Source: Streptomyces nitrosporeus (GTDB taxonomy: Bacteria > Actinomycetota > Actinomycetes > Streptomycetales > Streptomycetaceae). From it: a stretch of DNA of 64,000 nucleotides. The translations under genes and the position numbers were made by a program. The stretch lies in contig NZ_CP023702.1 in assembly GCF_008704555.1 (NCBI RefSeq), forward strand, positions 2,728,001-2,792,000, written 5' to 3'. The notes beneath the pieces are model-generated. The model made no database searches. It saw only the letters and a program-made list of their open reading frames with translations, and was not told the DNA's origin. Positions 1 through 8,408 of the stretch are shown piece by piece (within the stretch, counting starts at the first letter, position 1; every line of letters begins with the position of its first letter).

Positions 1-467
1 CTCAGCTTCCGGTGCGCGGCGGCGAGTCCGGGGGGCGCCGGGTCCTCCGCCGGCCCTTCCCCGGCGGGTACGGCGACGAGGAGGATCTGTTCCGCCACCT
101 GTCCCAGCACCATCAGCTCGTGGTGCTTGCGGAACCGTTCGACGCTGACCCCGTAGACCTGTGCGGCGCGCCGCCGCCGGTCCGCGGCGGGCCAGTCCCG
201 CGTTCCGTCGGCGAGGCCGAGGCTGTATTCGGCGGCGTTGCGCAGAGTGCCGCCGCCGAGGCGGGCGACGGCGGTGCGCAGCAGCCGCTCGACGGCGGCG
301 GGGCCGCTCCCGGCCGCACCGGGACCCGCCGGGTCCGCGATGCGGGAGAGTTCGGGAGTGGGCAGCGCCCGCAGCCCCACGACACCGGACCGCCGTATCA
401 TCCGCACCTCCGCGAGTACCGCCCCGTGGTCCGGCAGGTGAAGGGGGTGCGTCATGCCGCCAACCAT
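1..467 (-). CDS. Hypothetical protein, 3' end cut by window edge
   Basis: The reading frame opens at an ATG at 467 (second in-frame ATG at 455) and runs off the left edge without a stop, giving about 155 visible residues. A GGGGAAAG-like ribosome site lies about 11 bases before 467. The visible part contains the run GTRDWPAADRRRRAAQVYGV followed by SVERFRKHHE and VAEQIL. I associate this pattern with N-terminal regions of many Streptomyces proteins of unknown role. No catalytic motif is visible because the C-terminal part is missing. It is transcribed convergently with nothing in view, and its function cannot be assigned. Confidence 0.6.
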   Translation of the reverse strand, partial: MVGGMTHPLHLPDHGAVLAEVRMIRRSGVVGLRALPTPELSRIADPAGPGAAGSGPAAVERLLRTAVARLGGGTLRNAAEYSLGLADGTRDWPAADRRRRAAQVYGVSVERFRKHHELMVLGQVAEQILLVAVPAGEGPAEDPAPPGLAAAHRKL

Positions 468-596
468 GTCACCGGCTTTCCCCGGGCCACAAGCCGTTCG
501 TCCGCTTCCCATTGGACACGAGGCGCGGGCCGGAACCGGGGCGTTTCCGGGTCGGTCGCCGGCGGGGCGCCCTCCGTGCCCCGCCGGCGGGCGCCG

Positions 597-1976
597 TCAC
601 CAGGGCAGGTCGATCACCTGCTTGACGCAGAGCACCAGGAACAGCAGCCCCGCGAGGCCGAGCATGCCGTTGCTGAGCCATCCGTTGCGCCACTGCGCGG
701 GCGTACGGGAGGAGTTGAGCAGCCAGAGCAGGGTCAGGGCGAGGAAGGGCATGAAGAAGGCGCCGAGGACGCCGTAGCCGATGACGAGGCCGAAGGGCTC
801 GTCCAGCCAGAGCAGGGTCATCGGCGGGAAGGTCAGCCAGAGCAGGTACACCCGGAACGGCACGGACCGCTCCTGCCGGCTGATCCTCTCGACGCCTGCC
901 CGGGGCGTGTCGGCGGCGGGGCCGTCCGGGCCGGCGCGGCGGGCGGACCGGATCCGGTCGACGAAGTCGGCGAACATCAGGCTGACCCCGTGCCAGACGC
1001 CGATCAGCGACGAGAACGAGGTGGCGAAGAAGCCCACCAGGAAGAGCTTCGCGGTGCCCTGTCCGAACCGGTCCTCCAGCACCTGGCCGAGGTCGATCAG
1101 CCCCCGGTCGCCGGTGGCCAGGGCGATCTGCGAGGAGTGCAGCAGTTCGGCGCCCACGACGAGCATCGCGACGACGAAGATGCCGGTGGTGGCGTAGGCG
1201 ACCCGGTTGTCCAGCCGCATCACCTTCATCCAGGAGGTGTCCGACCAGCCCTTGGCGTTGACCCAGTAGCCGTACGCCGCCATGGTGATGGTGCCGCCGA
1301 CGCCGCCGATCAGTCCGAGCGTGTAGACCAGTGAACCGTCCGGGAGCACGGGCAGCAGGCCGGCGAAGGACGCGCCGATGTCGGGTGCCACCCGGATCGC
1401 GACGTAGACCACGACGACGAACATCACCCCGACCAGGACCGTCATGACCTTCTCGAAGACGGCGTACTGGTTGAACCAGACGAAGACCAGGCCGGCCAGG
1501 CCGGTGACGATCGCCCAGGTCTTCAGGCCGGGCCCGTCGGGGAACAGCGCGACGATGGGCAGGGCGCTGGAGGACATGGCCGTCGCGCCGTACACGAAGC
1601 CCCAGATGACGACGTACACCGCGAAGTAGCCGGTGGTCCAGTTGCCGAGGGTGCGCCAGCCGTCGAAGAGGGTGCGGCCGGTGGCGAGGTGCCAGCGGCC
1701 CACCGCCTCGGCGAGGGAGATCTTGACGAGGCAGCCGATGACGGCCGCCCACATGAGGGTGTAGCCGAACTTGCTCCCGGCGATGAGTGTCGCGACCAGG
1801 TCCCCGGCGCCCACGCCGGTCGCCGCGACGACGATGCCGGGGCCGATGTAGCGCCAACTGGACCTGCGTGAAGGGGTGTCGGGTCCGGGTGCCTTCGCAC
1901 CGGACGGCGTGGCCGGGGCCCCCGGCGCCTCTCCCGGCCCCGGGCCCGCTCCTGTGGTTCCGCTTGTCTCCGCCAT
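597..1976 (-). CDS. Nramp-like divalent metal transporter, non-canonical
   Basis: A 459-residue polytopic membrane protein that I place in the Nramp (SLC11) family from its overall pattern: a hydrophilic N-terminus of about 40 residues, then GPGIVVAATGVGAGD in the first helix and about eleven hydrophobic segments. Canonical Nramp proteins carry DPGN in helix 1 and a methionine motif (MPH) in helix 6. Here helix 1 reads GVGAGD, and the region expected for helix 6 reads GGTITMAAYGYW. Metal selectivity (Mn, Fe, or possibly Mg) therefore cannot be inferred. The start at 1976 was chosen because the long upstream extension is low-complexity. It is divergent from the kinase gene across a 173-bp spacer. 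Confidence 0.8.
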   Translation of the reverse strand: MAETSGTTGAGPGPGEAPGAPATPSGAKAPGPDTPSRRSSWRYIGPGIVVAATGVGAGDLVATLIAGSKFGYTLMWAAVIGCLVKISLAEAVGRWHLATGRTLFDGWRTLGNWTTGYFAVYVVIWGFVYGATAMSSSALPIVALFPDGPGLKTWAIVTGLAGLVFVWFNQYAVFEKVMTVLVGVMFVVVVYVAIRVAPDIGASFAGLLPVLPDGSLVYTLGLIGGVGGTITMAAYGYWVNAKGWSDTSWMKVMRLDNRVAYATTGIFVVAMLVVGAELLHSSQIALATGDRGLIDLGQVLEDRFGQGTAKLFLVGFFATSFSSLIGVWHGVSLMFADFVDRIRSARRAGPDGPAADTPRAGVERISRQERSVPFRVYLLWLTFPPMTLLWLDEPFGLVIGYGVLGAFFMPFLALTLLWLLNSSRTPAQWRNGWLSNGMLGLAGLLFLVLCVKQVIDLPW

Positions 1977-2003
1977 GCGGATCAACGAAGCGTAATGTGA
2001 GCT

Positions 2004-2039
2004 GCCACACAAGGGGGCGCGTCGCATCGTTCGTGTGGC
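2004..2039. promoter_or_regulatory. Inverted repeat in Nramp/kinase divergent promoter region
   Basis: Arms GCCACAC (2004-2010) and GTGTGGC (2033-2039) form a perfect 7-bp inverted repeat with a 22-base spacer between the divergent transporter and kinase genes. It could be an operator or an RNA hairpin. No known regulator consensus is recognised. Confidence 0.25.
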
Positions 2040-2149
2040 GGAGGCGCGCGGGGCCGGTGCGGGACCGCGTGAGGCACTGGCCGGACCGGGGCCGCCGGTG
2101 GGACGCTGGACGGGCTCGGTGCCGTGCTGGGGGAAACAGGGGGAAGGGC

Positions 2150-4276
2150 ATGACCGGAGCACAGGTGGACCCGCTGGACGGCGGGGACCCGGAAGCGCTC
2201 GGTCCGTACCGGTTACTGGGCCGGCTGGCCTCCGGGGGGATGGGGCGCATCTATCTGGCGCGGGGTGCGGACGGCCGGCTGGCCGCGGTGAAGACACTGC
2301 TCGCGGAAGGCGTCGTGAGCCAGGTGGACCGGCGGCGGTTCGAGCGGGAGGTGACGCTCGCCCAGCGGGTGGACAGCGACTTCACGGCCCGGGTCCGGGA
2401 CGCGGACAGCAAGGCGGACCGCCCGTGGATGGCCATCGACTACATAGCCGCGCCCTCCCTGTCCCAACTGGTGCGCACCGCGGGGGTGCTGCCCGCGTCC
2501 GCGGTGCGGTGGCTGGCGGCCGGCACCTCTCAGGCGCTGGTCACCCTGCACGAGCAGGGCGTCGTCCACCGCGATGTGAAGCCGCAGAACATCCTGCTGC
2601 CGCTGGCCGGGCCCCGGGTGATCGACTTCGGTATCTCGCACGCGAACGACATCACCCGCACGAGTCTCACCCTCGGAACCATCGCCTTCACCTCGCCCGA
2701 GCAGGCCCGCGGTGAGCGGTCCACGGCCGCGTCGGACGTCTACTCGCTCGGGGCGACCCTCTTCCATCTGGCGCTGGGCAGGCCCCCCTACCGCGCGGAC
2801 GGCGACACGCTGGTGCTGCTGGCCCGGGTGCAGCGGGGGGAGCTGCATCTGGACGGGCTGCCCAAGGAACTCGTCTCGCTGATCCGCCCGTGCCTGGAGG
2901 TCGAACCGGGCAACCGCCCCCGTCCGGCCGAACTGCTGGCCCGCTTCCGGGAGTCGCTGGCCGGGCTGCCCGCATCGCAGGACGGCGGCCGCTGGCTGCC
3001 GCAGCGCTGGACGTCGCTGATCACCGCGTACGAGCGGCAGGGGGAGCGGCTGGCGCGCGGCGGTGTGATCGGCGCGGCGGACCCCGGTGACGGGGCGGAC
3101 GGCCGGCCCACCGACGTACTCCCTCCGCAGGGCCCGCCCCAGCCGCCGACCCGGGTCCTGCCGGAGGAGCAGGCGCGCCGGGAGCGGGAGGAACGCGGAC
3201 AGCGGGAGCGGGAGGAACGCGGACAGCGGGAGCGGGAGGAGCGCGAACGCCTGGAGCGGGAGAAGCGGGAAGGGGAGCAGCGGGAGAAGCGGGAGCGGAA
3301 GGACCGGGCGGAGCGGGAGCGCCGGGAGCGGGCGGAACGCGCCCGCAGGGACCGGGCGCACCGGGAGCGGCGGGAGCGTGAGGAGCGGGCGCGGCTGGCC
3401 GCCGTGGCGCGGGCCCGTGCGTCGGGTTCCGCGCAGCCGCCCCAGCCCTCCGCACCGGACCCGGCCCCGGCCCCGGCCCCGCGGCAGCCGTCTTCCCCGG
3501 GCCCGGCCGGCCCGCCCGGGCGGGCGCGTTCCGCGCCTCTGCCGGACCCGTCCCCGCCCGCTCCCCCGCGGAGGAAGCCGTCGAACTGGTCCTGGCTGTT
3601 CGTCCCCCTGGTGGTCGTCCTGATCCTGTACTGGATGAACAGCGCCGAGGACTCCGGGAGCGGCGGCTCCGGTCCGGGGTCCTCGGGCGGATCGGTCTCC
3701 GGTACCGGCCTGAGCGGCACGGGCACCGGGAGCGGCACGGGCGGTGGCGCCCCGCCGGAGCCGACGCCGGGCGCCGCGGACGCCGCGTTCCTCGGCGTGT
3801 CCGGCGGCGACTGCCTGACCGCGTACGACGACGGCTACGGCAACTGGTCCACCGATGTCCCGCGGAAGACCGGCTGCGATGCCGCCGACGCCTATCTCCG
3901 GGTGACCTCGGCGCACCGCGGGGCGGCCGGTTCGAAGTGTCCGGACGACGTGGGTGCGTCGTGGTGGTACCACAGCGGGTCCCGGGCGGCGTACTCGACC
4001 ACCCTGTGCGTGGTGCGCCAGTTCCGGACGGGCCAGTGCTTCGTGGCCGAGCGGACGGGGCGGGAGATCACCGACTCCCGTCCGCTGACGGTCTGGAGCT
4101 GCACGAAGGACACCGTGCCCGAGGGGTACAACGCCATACTGCAGATCACCGCCCGCTACCGTTCGCAGTCCTCCTACCCGGCGGGCTTCTGTGCGCAGAA
4201 CGGGTCGGACCGGAACTACTACTGGTACTACGAGGTGGACGACGGCGAGGCGGTGATCTGCCTCCGGCAGGTGTGA
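2150..4276 (+). CDS. Membrane-anchored Hanks-type Ser/Thr protein kinase
   Basis: A 708-residue protein. The kinase domain spans about residues 18-275, with a Gly-rich loop (GRLASGGMG), catalytic Lys48, HRDVKPQN (Asp142, Lys144, Asn147), the metal-binding DFG at 159-161 and SPEQ in place of APE. All key residues are present, so an active kinase is expected. Residues about 340-430 are an Arg/Glu-rich repetitive stretch likely to form a charged helix. A Pro-rich linker, a single membrane helix (WLFVPLVVVLILYW, about residue 483) and a Cys-containing extracellular domain of about 200 residues follow. The start at 2150 has a strong GGGGGAAGGG ribosome site. The outer domain is a possible sensor (inference). 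It has no PASTA repeats, unlike PknB. Confidence 0.9.
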   Translation: MTGAQVDPLDGGDPEALGPYRLLGRLASGGMGRIYLARGADGRLAAVKTLLAEGVVSQVDRRRFEREVTLAQRVDSDFTARVRDADSKADRPWMAIDYIAAPSLSQLVRTAGVLPASAVRWLAAGTSQALVTLHEQGVVHRDVKPQNILLPLAGPRVIDFGISHANDITRTSLTLGTIAFTSPEQARGERSTAASDVYSLGATLFHLALGRPPYRADGDTLVLLARVQRGELHLDGLPKELVSLIRPCLEVEPGNRPRPAELLARFRESLAGLPASQDGGRWLPQRWTSLITAYERQGERLARGGVIGAADPGDGADGRPTDVLPPQGPPQPPTRVLPEEQARREREERGQREREERGQREREERERLEREKREGEQREKRERKDRAERERRERAERARRDRAHRERREREERARLAAVARARASGSAQPPQPSAPDPAPAPAPRQPSSPGPAGPPGRARSAPLPDPSPPAPPRRKPSNWSWLFVPLVVVLILYWMNSAEDSGSGGSGPGSSGGSVSGTGLSGTGTGSGTGGGAPPEPTPGAADAAFLGVSGGDCLTAYDDGYGNWSTDVPRKTGCDAADAYLRVTSAHRGAAGSKCPDDVGASWWYHSGSRAAYSTTLCVVRQFRTGQCFVAERTGREITDSRPLTVWSCTKDTVPEGYNAILQITARYRSQSSYPAGFCAQNGSDRNYYWYYEVDDGEAVICLRQV
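3179..3250 (+). repeat. 24-bp in-gene tandem repeat coding Arg/Glu-rich segment
   Basis: Two identical 24-bp units (3179-3202, 3203-3226) and a third diverged unit (3227-3250) encode REREERGQ-type octapeptides in the kinase juxtamembrane region. The flanking sequence continues with shorter Glu/Arg repeats. Such repeats can change copy number without breaking the frame. Confidence 0.85.
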
Positions 4277-4296
4277 CGTGCGGCTGCGCCGGCCCG

Positions 4297-5766
4297 TCAG
4301 ACGACCAGGCTCAGGGCCGCCGCGACGACGAAGCCCGCGACCGAGAGCACCGTCTCCAGGACCGTCCAGGACTTCAGCGTGTCGCGTTCGGAGATGCCGA
4401 AGTACTTGGAGACCATCCAGAATCCGCCGTCGTTGACGTGCGAGGCGAAGATGGAGCCCGCCGAGATCGCCATGATGATCAGGGCGAGGTGCCCCTGCGA
4501 CATGTCCTGGCCCTCGACCAGGGGGACGACGATGCCGGCGGTGGTGACGATCGCGACCGTCGCCGAGCCCTGTGCGACACGCAGCACGACGGAGATCAGC
4601 CAGGCGAGCAGGATGACCGGCAGGCCCACGTCGTTGAAGGTGTCCGCGAGCGCGTCCGCGATGCCGCTGCCCTTGAGCACGGCGCCGAAGACCCCGCCCG
4701 CGCCGACGACCAGCAGGATGTTGCCGACCGGCTTGAGCGAGGACGTGGAGACGGCTTCGAGCGACTTGCGGGACCAGCCGCGGCGGATGCCCAGCAGGTA
4801 GTAGGCCAGGAGCAGGGCGATGCTCAGGGCGACGAACGGGTTGCCGAAGAACTCGACGACGGAGCGGAGGGAGGAGGGGGGCAGTGCGATCGAGGAGAAC
4901 GTCGCGGCGAGGATCAGCACCAGCGGCGTCCCGATGATCGCCAGCACGGTGCCCAGGGCGACGGGCTGCTCGTGCGGGGCCGCACCGGCGGCCCGCTGCT
5001 CGGCGACGACCGCGGCCCTGGACTCGGCGGCCGCCTCGACCATGTCCTGCGGTACGCCGACGAAGAGGCGCTTGCCGATCCAGGCGGCGTACGCCCAGGC
5101 GGCGAGGACCGAGGGGATGCCGACGAGGGCGCCCATCAGGATGACCCAGCCCAGGGAGACGTCGAAGAGGCCCGCGGCGGCGACGGGGCCGGGGTGCGGC
5201 GGCAGGAACGCGTGTGTCATCGAGAGGCCGGCCAGCAGCGGCATGGCGTACAGGAGGACGGACTTCCCGGAGCGCTTGGCGGCCGCGTAGACGATCGGCG
5301 CGAGGACGAAGATGCCGACGTCGAAGAAGACCGGGATGCCGAAGATCAGGCCGGTGAGGCCCATGGCGAGCGGGGCCCGCTTCTCGCCGAAGAGACTGAG
5401 CAGCCGGGTGCTCAGGACCTCGGCGCCGCCGGACACCTCCAGGATCGCGCCGAGCATCGTGCCGAGCCCGATGATGATGGCGACGTGGCCGAGGATCCCG
5501 CCCATGCCGGACTCGATGACGGAGACCGCCGCGGACTTCTGGACGGTGCCGAAGAGTTCGGTGACGGAGAGCCCGGCGCCGAGGCCGACGGCTATGGACA
5601 CCGCGAGCAGGGCGACGAACGGCTGCAGTCTGACCTTGATGATCAGCAGGAGCAGGAGGGCGATACCGAGGGCGGCGACGGTCAGCAGGCCGGCGGTCCC
5701 GTCGATCAGCAGAAGCAGGCCACCTGTGTGCGGTGGTGCCCCCTCGGCGGCGGTGGCGAGGGTCAT
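4297..5766 (-). CDS. GntP-family gluconate:H+ symporter-like permease
   Basis: A 489-residue polytopic membrane protein of the GntP family (usual length about 440-460), which imports gluconate and related sugar acids with protons. Typical features are the alternating hydrophobic helices, the central run HAFLPPHPGPVAAAGLF, and GVFGAVLKGSGIADAL in the second half. A central cytoplasmic loop (about residues 235-260) is rich in Ala and Glu. It lies just beyond ridA and the IclR gene on the same strand, but a hairpin at 5818-5857 separates them, so it may have its own promoter. Its neighbours (KDG-type kinase, deaminase, deacylase) suggest the substrate is a sugar acid or amino-sugar acid rather than plain gluconate; that is inference. 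Confidence 0.9.
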   Translation of the reverse strand: MTLATAAEGAPPHTGGLLLLIDGTAGLLTVAALGIALLLLLIIKVRLQPFVALLAVSIAVGLGAGLSVTELFGTVQKSAAVSVIESGMGGILGHVAIIIGLGTMLGAILEVSGGAEVLSTRLLSLFGEKRAPLAMGLTGLIFGIPVFFDVGIFVLAPIVYAAAKRSGKSVLLYAMPLLAGLSMTHAFLPPHPGPVAAAGLFDVSLGWVILMGALVGIPSVLAAWAYAAWIGKRLFVGVPQDMVEAAAESRAAVVAEQRAAGAAPHEQPVALGTVLAIIGTPLVLILAATFSSIALPPSSLRSVVEFFGNPFVALSIALLLAYYLLGIRRGWSRKSLEAVSTSSLKPVGNILLVVGAGGVFGAVLKGSGIADALADTFNDVGLPVILLAWLISVVLRVAQGSATVAIVTTAGIVVPLVEGQDMSQGHLALIIMAISAGSIFASHVNDGGFWMVSKYFGISERDTLKSWTVLETVLSVAGFVVAAALSLVV

Positions 5767-5817
5767 GGTCGGTCAACTCCGTGGGTGGGGGGGCGCCCTT
5801 CGGGCAGGGAGGACCGC

Positions 5818-5857
5818 GGCACGGCGCTCCGGTGCGGGGAAGCGGGAGCGCCGTGCC
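5818..5857 (-). terminator. Hairpin terminator after ridA
   Basis: Perfect 13-bp arms at 5818-5830 (GGCACGGCGCTCC) and 5845-5857 with a 14-base loop, 133 bases past the ridA stop and before gntP. There is no T-run, as is usual for Streptomyces terminators. Confidence 0.55.
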
Positions 5858-5989
5858 GGGCGCGGGGGTTCTACGGGAGCGCCCGGTGTCCGGCGTCAGG
5901 CGCCCGGGACGGGGGCGCGGACGGGCCGGGGGCCGGGCGGGGACCGGACGGGAGCCGGGCCGGGCGGGGCCGGCCGGCGGTGTCCCGGG

Positions 5990-6400
5990 TCAGCCGAGGA
6001 CGGCGAGTGCGTCGATCTCGATGAGGAGGCCCTTGGGCAGGCCGACGTACACGGTCGTACGGGCGGCGGCGGGGGCGGTGAGGCCCTGCTGCTCGAAGTA
6101 CTCGTTGTAGATCGCGTTCATCTCGGCGAAGTGGTCGACGTCCGTGAGGTAGACGCGCATCATCATGACGTCGTCCCAGCTCGCGCCGCCCTCCTGGAGG
6201 ATCGCCTTGACGTTGGCGAAGGTCTGCAGGGTCTGCTCGCGCAGGGTGGGGCCGGCCGGGGTGGGGGCCTGGCCCTCCACGGCGGGCAGGAAGCCGACCT
6301 GGCCGGCGACCTGGAGGATGTTGCCCTTCTTCACGCCGTGCGAGAACTTCGCGGGCGGGGCGGTGTGGGTGCTGGGGGTGAGCGCGGTCTTCTCGGTCAT
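5990..6400 (-). CDS. RidA family enamine/imine deaminase
   Basis: A 136-residue RidA/YjgF/Rid-family protein. The family hydrolyses reactive 2-aminoacrylate-type enamines and imines released by PLP dehydratases, speeding conversion to the keto acid. Family features seen include GQVGFLPAVEG near residue 37, the central QTLQTFANVKAILQEGGASW region and DVMMMRVYLTD. The strict RidA arginine motif (RxxV near the C-terminus) is present only loosely as AARTTVYVGLPKG, so subfamily assignment is open. The gene starts 6 bases after the IclR stop and is surely in the same operon. Next to a PLP deaminase its job is probably to resolve that enzyme's imine product. Confidence 0.9.
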   Translation of the reverse strand: MTEKTALTPSTHTAPPAKFSHGVKKGNILQVAGQVGFLPAVEGQAPTPAGPTLREQTLQTFANVKAILQEGGASWDDVMMMRVYLTDVDHFAEMNAIYNEYFEQQGLTAPAAARTTVYVGLPKGLLIEIDALAVLG

Positions 6401-6406
6401 GGGGGT

Positions 6407-7165
6407 TCAGGCTTTCTCGGTGGGGTTGGTGCCGGAGTACTCCCGGCTGACGGCGTCGGCGGTGCGGCGCACCAGCGGGAGGAGGGTGAGGAGTTCCTCG
6501 GCGGTGACGACCACGTTCGGCGCGGAGACCGACATGGCGGCGACGACCCGCCCGTCGGCGCCCCGGACGGGGGCGCCGACGCAGTTGATGGATTCCTCGT
6601 GGCCGCCGAGGTCGGTGGCCCAGCCCTGTTCGCGTACGACGGCGAGTTCCCTGAGGAACGCCCCGGCGTCCGGGGTCGAACGGGCTGTGTACATGGGGTA
6701 GTCGAGCCGTTCGGCGATCAGGCGCCGCTCCGGTTCGGGCAGGTCGGCGAGGAGTAGTTTGGCGACGGCGGCGACGGTGATCGCGACGGGTTTGCCGATC
6801 CGCGAGTACATCCGTACCGGGTAGCGGCTCTCCACCTTGTCGATGTAGAGGACCTCGTTCTCCTCGTGCACCGCGAGGTGGACGGTGTGCCCGCACTGCT
6901 CGTTGAGCGCGACGAGGTGGGGGTGGGCGATCTCGCGTACGTCGAGGTTCTCGACGGCTTCCTGGGCGAGGGAGAAGAGCCGGGCGCCGAGGCGGTAGCG
7001 CTGGTCCTGCTGCCGGTGGACGAGGCCGTGCTCGTGGAGGGTGCGCAGCAGGCGCAGTGCCGTGGACTTGTGGACGCCGAGCCGCTCGGCGACCTGGCCG
7101 AGGTCGGCGGGGCCCCGGGCGAGCAGCGGCAGGATGCTCAGCGCGCGGTCGACGGTCTGGCTCAT
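6407..7165 (-). CDS. IclR family transcriptional regulator
   Basis: A 252-residue protein of normal IclR length. An N-terminal winged helix-turn-helix (about 1-65; VAERLGVHKSTALRLLRTLH) is followed by the IclR effector domain (about 80-245) with ESINCVGAPVRGADG near residue 190. The ATG at 7165 overlaps the TGA of the upstream kinase gene by four bases (ATGA), indicating translational coupling. It most likely controls this operon and the divergent deaminase-deacylase genes through the palindromes at 8308-8337. The effector is probably a pathway intermediate such as KDG, but that is inference. Confidence 0.93.
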   Translation of the reverse strand: MSQTVDRALSILPLLARGPADLGQVAERLGVHKSTALRLLRTLHEHGLVHRQQDQRYRLGARLFSLAQEAVENLDVREIAHPHLVALNEQCGHTVHLAVHEENEVLYIDKVESRYPVRMYSRIGKPVAITVAAVAKLLLADLPEPERRLIAERLDYPMYTARSTPDAGAFLRELAVVREQGWATDLGGHEESINCVGAPVRGADGRVVAAMSVSAPNVVVTAEELLTLLPLVRRTADAVSREYSGTNPTEKA

Positions 7166-8223
7166 GTGACTCGTACCTCCTCGTTCGCCCCTGCGGCGGC
7201 TGTCCAGCCGGGGCCGAGACGAAGTGTGCCCCAGGCGGTGTCGTCGAGGGCCGCGAGGCGGTCGGCGTGGGCGCGGCCGGGGGGTGCGGTGAGGTCGCCG
7301 GGGACGGTGAGGACGGCGGCGGCCATCAGGTGGCCGTGCCGGGCCCTCTCGCGTACGGGCAGGCCGCGCAGGGTGGCGGAGAGGAATCCGGCGGCGAAGG
7401 CGTCCCCGGCCCCGACGGGTGCGACGACGTCCACCGCCAGGCCGGGCACGGTGGTGACCGTGTCGGCGGTGCCGTCCTCGCCGCGGGCGTACACGGTCGC
7501 GCCGTCGGCGCCCTGTTTGACGACGAGGACCGGGGGGCCGGGCAGGGCGGCCCGGACGGCGTCCGCGCCGTGCACGTCCCATGCCTCGGCGGCCTCGTCC
7601 TCGCCGACGAAGACCAGGTCGCAGCGGCGGGCGAGCTCCAGCAGCACCTCCGGGCCCCCGGGCCTGCCCCGCCACAGGCCGGGCCGGTGGTTGACGTCGA
7701 AGGAGACCAGGGGGCGGCCGGCGCGGGGGGCGGTCAGCGCGCGGAGGAGGTCCAGGCAGTCGTCGGAGAGGGCCGCGGTGATGCCGGACAGGTGCAGGAT
7801 CCGGCAGCCGGGGAGGCCGTCGGGGGGGACGGTGTGCGGGGACATGGCGGAGGCGGCGGACCCGGCGCGGTAGTAGGCCACCTCGTGGACGTCGGTGGCC
7901 CGGTCCGTCGCCGTACGGAAGTAGACGCCGGTGGGGCGCACGGGGTCGCGGCGTACGTCGGTGGTGTCCACCCCGTAGGCGGCGACGGCGTCGAGGAGGT
8001 GGTCGCCGAAGCCGTCGGAGCCGACCCGGCTGACCCATTTCACCCGGTGTCCGGCGGCCGCCAGCGCGCAGGCGACGTTGGACTCGGCGCCGCCGATGCC
8101 CCGGGTGAAGGCGGGTACGTCGGCGAGGCGGCCGGGGCGGGACGGCAGGAACGTCACCATGGACTCGCCGAGGCAGACGACGTCCGTGTCCGCGGTGGGT
8201 GTCCTGGCTGCGGATCCGGGCAC
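7162..8223 (-). CDS. PfkB-family sugar kinase, 2-keto-3-deoxygluconate kinase-like
   Basis: A 353-residue ribokinase/PfkB-fold kinase. It shows the N-terminal GESMVTF and GGAESNVACALAAAG motifs, a DVNHRPGLW segment typical of 2-keto-3-deoxygluconate (KDG) kinases, and the C-terminal signature PVGAGDAFAAGF with the catalytic Asp. KDG kinase makes 2-keto-3-deoxy-6-phosphogluconate, which an aldolase splits to pyruvate and glyceraldehyde-3-phosphate; no aldolase is in the window. The GTG at 8223 was chosen because GAGGAG lies six bases upstream. An in-frame ATG at 8277 lacks a ribosome site. It overlaps the downstream IclR gene by four bases. Confidence 0.88.
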   Translation of the reverse strand: MPGSAARTPTADTDVVCLGESMVTFLPSRPGRLADVPAFTRGIGGAESNVACALAAAGHRVKWVSRVGSDGFGDHLLDAVAAYGVDTTDVRRDPVRPTGVYFRTATDRATDVHEVAYYRAGSAASAMSPHTVPPDGLPGCRILHLSGITAALSDDCLDLLRALTAPRAGRPLVSFDVNHRPGLWRGRPGGPEVLLELARRCDLVFVGEDEAAEAWDVHGADAVRAALPGPPVLVVKQGADGATVYARGEDGTADTVTTVPGLAVDVVAPVGAGDAFAAGFLSATLRGLPVRERARHGHLMAAAVLTVPGDLTAPPGRAHADRLAALDDTAWGTLRLGPGWTAAAGANEEVRVT

Positions 8224-8307
8224 GCTGGGCTCCTCGTGGTCGGCCGGGGGTGCCGGTACGGACCATTGACCCGGCATCGGGTCGGATGTTAGACAGCATG
8301 GAGCGAT

Positions 8308-8337
8308 ATACGCAATGCTCGTTGCGTATGATGCAAC
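8308..8337. promoter_or_regulatory. Overlapping palindromes, candidate IclR operator
   Basis: In the 185-bp divergent region, ATACGCAA (8308-8315) and TTGCGTAT (8322-8329) are a perfect 8-bp inverted repeat with a 6-base spacer. The right arm overlaps a second pair, GTTGC (8321-8325) and GCAAC (8333-8337). The stretch is noticeably more AT-rich than its surroundings. It is well placed to control the kinase-iclR-ridA and deaminase-deacylase transcripts together. Confidence 0.6.
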
Positions 8338-8408
8338 AGCTTTCGTCCTCGGGCCGTCCGGACCGCCGGCCGGCCCCCACTTCTCCGAACTCTCCCGAGG
8401 AGGCCCCC

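Noticed and set aside
2213..5776. Very long minus-strand open frame (1187 codons) opposite the kinase and overlapping gntP
   Set aside because: Arg/Gly/Pro-rich product without domains; it is the antisense shadow of real genes in high-GC DNA.
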